A stretch of 64,000 nucleotides of DNA from Aptenodytes patagonicus. Lineage: Eukaryota > Chordata > Aves > Sphenisciformes > Spheniscidae. Positions 62,701-64,000 of the stretch are shown here, piece after piece. The stretch lies in NCBI RefSeq assembly GCF_965638725.1, contig NC_134951.1, positions 77,255,068 through 77,319,067 on the forward strand, written 5' to 3'. How positions within the stretch are numbered: position 1 is the stretch's first letter; every line of letters begins with the position of its first letter. Made by a program: the position numbers and the translations under genes. Under the pieces are notes generated by a model that saw nothing but the letters and a program-made list of their open reading frames with translations, was not told the origin of the DNA and searched no databases.

Positions 62701-63429
62701 ATCTGATTCAGGAAAAAATAACAGTCCCTTTCTCTTTCCTGTTAGATATTACTGCAGTAAGATGCCTTCAAATTACAGGAGAGTTCACTTAGGACACAGA
62801 AATTTTCCAAAGCAAATTAGAGTTATTCTAATCTTTTCTGGGAGAAGATGACTTCAGAAAAATTGTAAATCTGGGGCATGTTAGCTCTGTTTCAGTTCCA
62901 TCTGTGAAAGGTGGAACTTCCTAATTCATAGGTGTTATATACCTTATTATTTATATAAAAACCTCTGCAATTCTCAGAAGAAAGGCATTGCATAAGAGCA
63001 AGAGAGGGAGTGACACCTGAAATTACAAAATCCTTAAATATGTTGGAGACAAAGAGGCTTGATGGCAGAATTAGGTGCTATGGGAATGAATATCACCGAG
63101 AGGAAAAGCCATCTAGTTACCGTTTTCTATTTTCAGACTAATTTTAGGTTCCTGAATCCACCCCTGGTAAGTAGTGAGTTGCCATAGTTTTTGCCTACTC
63201 ATTCAAATATGATGTATGACCACCACCTCTTCCTTTTAGGGCATATACTTTGATACCATCTATGGTATCTAGTTTTTAATAATACGTTTCAAATTTATTC
63301 TCTTCATAACTGTAATTTTATTCATTGTGTGTGCTTTTTGTGGGTCATATCTCCTAATTCTGACAAAGAAAAGCTTTTTTTACATGCTTTGTAAAGACAA
63401 TGCAGCTAAACTGGATTCTGTAACTGAAT
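59790..63429 (+). other. EPM2A: EPM2A intron 2, 5' part
   Basis: AT-rich intron sequence with no exon found. A short CA repeat lies at about 61538-61551. Directly before it, 61500-61516 holds a back-to-back acceptor and donor (TCTTTTCCAG/GTGAGG), a possible recursive splice site. Confidence 0.7.
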
Positions 63430-64000
63430 TCGCAGAGGTGGTCAGCTCCGGTGCAGGCACGTCCCGCAGCGGAGAGGCGGATGGCGGTGTACAGGGGGGT
63501 GTCCTGAGCCGGGGAACCCACAGGGGAGCGCAGAGACCCGCCGGGAGCTGGCAGCTCTCACCAGGGCGGCTGATGAGGCGTGGGCAGGGCCAGCAGTAAC
63601 GGCTGCCACCCCCCACTGCCACTCAAGGCAGCCCCAGGGAGCGCTGGCCACCAGGAGCGCTGCCAACAGGAGGGGCAAACAGGGCGTGGCACGTCAGCCA
63701 GGGCGTGGCGCGGCAGTTTGCACGGCAGTTTGCGCGGGAGGGCGCCTCTTGGAAGAGGCATTCCACGGGCCGAGTGGGGGACTCGACGTGCACGTAACCC
63801 AGCAACTGGGCACAGGTCAAGGGCACTCATCCTACCCGACCCTCGCGGCAGAATGGCGGGCACCCGTCTGAGGGTAAAGGCCGCGGCTCCATCTGGGGGG
63901 TCTGCACCATCTACCCCAGCGGCGGCCGATGCCTCCACGCAGACGGAACTGCCGAAGGGGGAGGCTGCAGTGCAGACCTCAGGCTGCAGGGAGTGCCCAG
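63430..64000 (+). mobile_element. 5' end of a CR1 LINE (5' UTR and ORF1 start), runs off window
   Basis: GC content jumps abruptly at about 63430 inside an AT-rich intron. About 420 bp of GC-rich 5' UTR-like sequence follows, with a repeated CGGCAGTTTGC (63710-63735), and then an open ORF1. Such 5' regions are missing from nearly all CR1 copies, so this one did not suffer the usual 5' truncation. The left boundary is set by composition only. Confidence 0.6.
63853..64000 (+). CDS. CR1 ORF1 N-terminus (partial)
   Basis: ATG at 63853 (context CAGAATGG) opens 49 codons without a stop to the window edge: MAGTRLRVKAAAPSGG, then ADASTQTELPKG, then EAAVQTSGCRECP. The STQTE and EAAVQ...CREC blocks are those I associate with the start of avian CR1 ORF1, a nucleic-acid-binding protein. 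Whether the frame stays open cannot be seen here. Confidence 0.6.
   Translation, partial: MAGTRLRVKAAAPSGGSAPSTPAAADASTQTELPKGEAAVQTSGCRECP

Noticed and set aside
59790-64000. EPM2A exon 3 or the phosphatase active-site exon
   Set aside because: Looked for the WLGSCPRQ-type and HCNAG active-site codings in all + frames; neither is present.
1-64000. tRNA, rRNA, CRISPR arrays, operons, bacterial signals
   Set aside because: None seen, and not expected in a vertebrate nuclear locus.

Overview
This window looks like avian nuclear DNA. It has long introns, two CpG-island promoters, CR1 LINEs ending in the avian 8-bp ATTCTATG-type tail, and LTR elements of kinds I recall from neoavian genomes. 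The species cannot be named from sequence alone. Two protein-coding genes are recognisable, both on the + strand: FBXO30 (SCF ubiquitin-ligase adapter, two coding exons) and the 5' part of EPM2A (laforin, exons 1 and 2 of the expected four). As I recall, these genes are also same-strand neighbours in mammals.

Layout. 1-3.3 kb: intergenic, no gene seen. 3.37-4.5 kb: CpG island, the likely FBXO30 promoter and non-coding exon 1. 4.0-15.8 kb: FBXO30 intron 1, with one exon-like block at 8711-8815. 15841-17919 and 18786-18989: FBXO30 coding exons (760 aa in total), then a 3' UTR to about 21.7 kb. 22-44.8 kb: gene-free, transposon-rich spacer. 44.8-45.9 kb: EPM2A CpG island and exon 1. 45.4-59.6 kb: EPM2A intron 1. 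59615-59789: EPM2A exon 2. 59.8-64 kb: start of intron 2. The phosphatase-domain exons of EPM2A lie beyond the window.

The spacer holds the most unusual material. (1) At 25.1-27.8 kb a badly decayed retroelement keeps blocks that resemble the reverse transcriptase and tyrosine recombinase of DIRS-like elements. It is split by a 1.09-kb LTR flanked by a perfect 5-bp duplication (GAACA), and a second, unrelated LTR (27767-28308) lies 146 bp further on. (2) Two near-identical 1.14-kb LTRs lie in inverted orientation at 37891-39029 (-) and 39634-40779 (+). Their flanking 5-mers pair crosswise in inverted form: ATACC with GGTAT, and GTTTC with GAAAC. This is what is left when two inverted LTRs recombine and flip the 604 bp between them. 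(3) Two CR1 3' ends lie tail to tail at 41.7-43.6 kb, one keeping an open 399-codon reverse-transcriptase frame. (4) The last 570 bp, inside EPM2A intron 2, appear to be the rarely preserved 5' end of another CR1, with 5' UTR and an open ORF1 start running off the window.

The two genes do not form a pathway visible here. Both feed protein or glycogen quality control in the cytosol, but the sequence shows only their adjacency.
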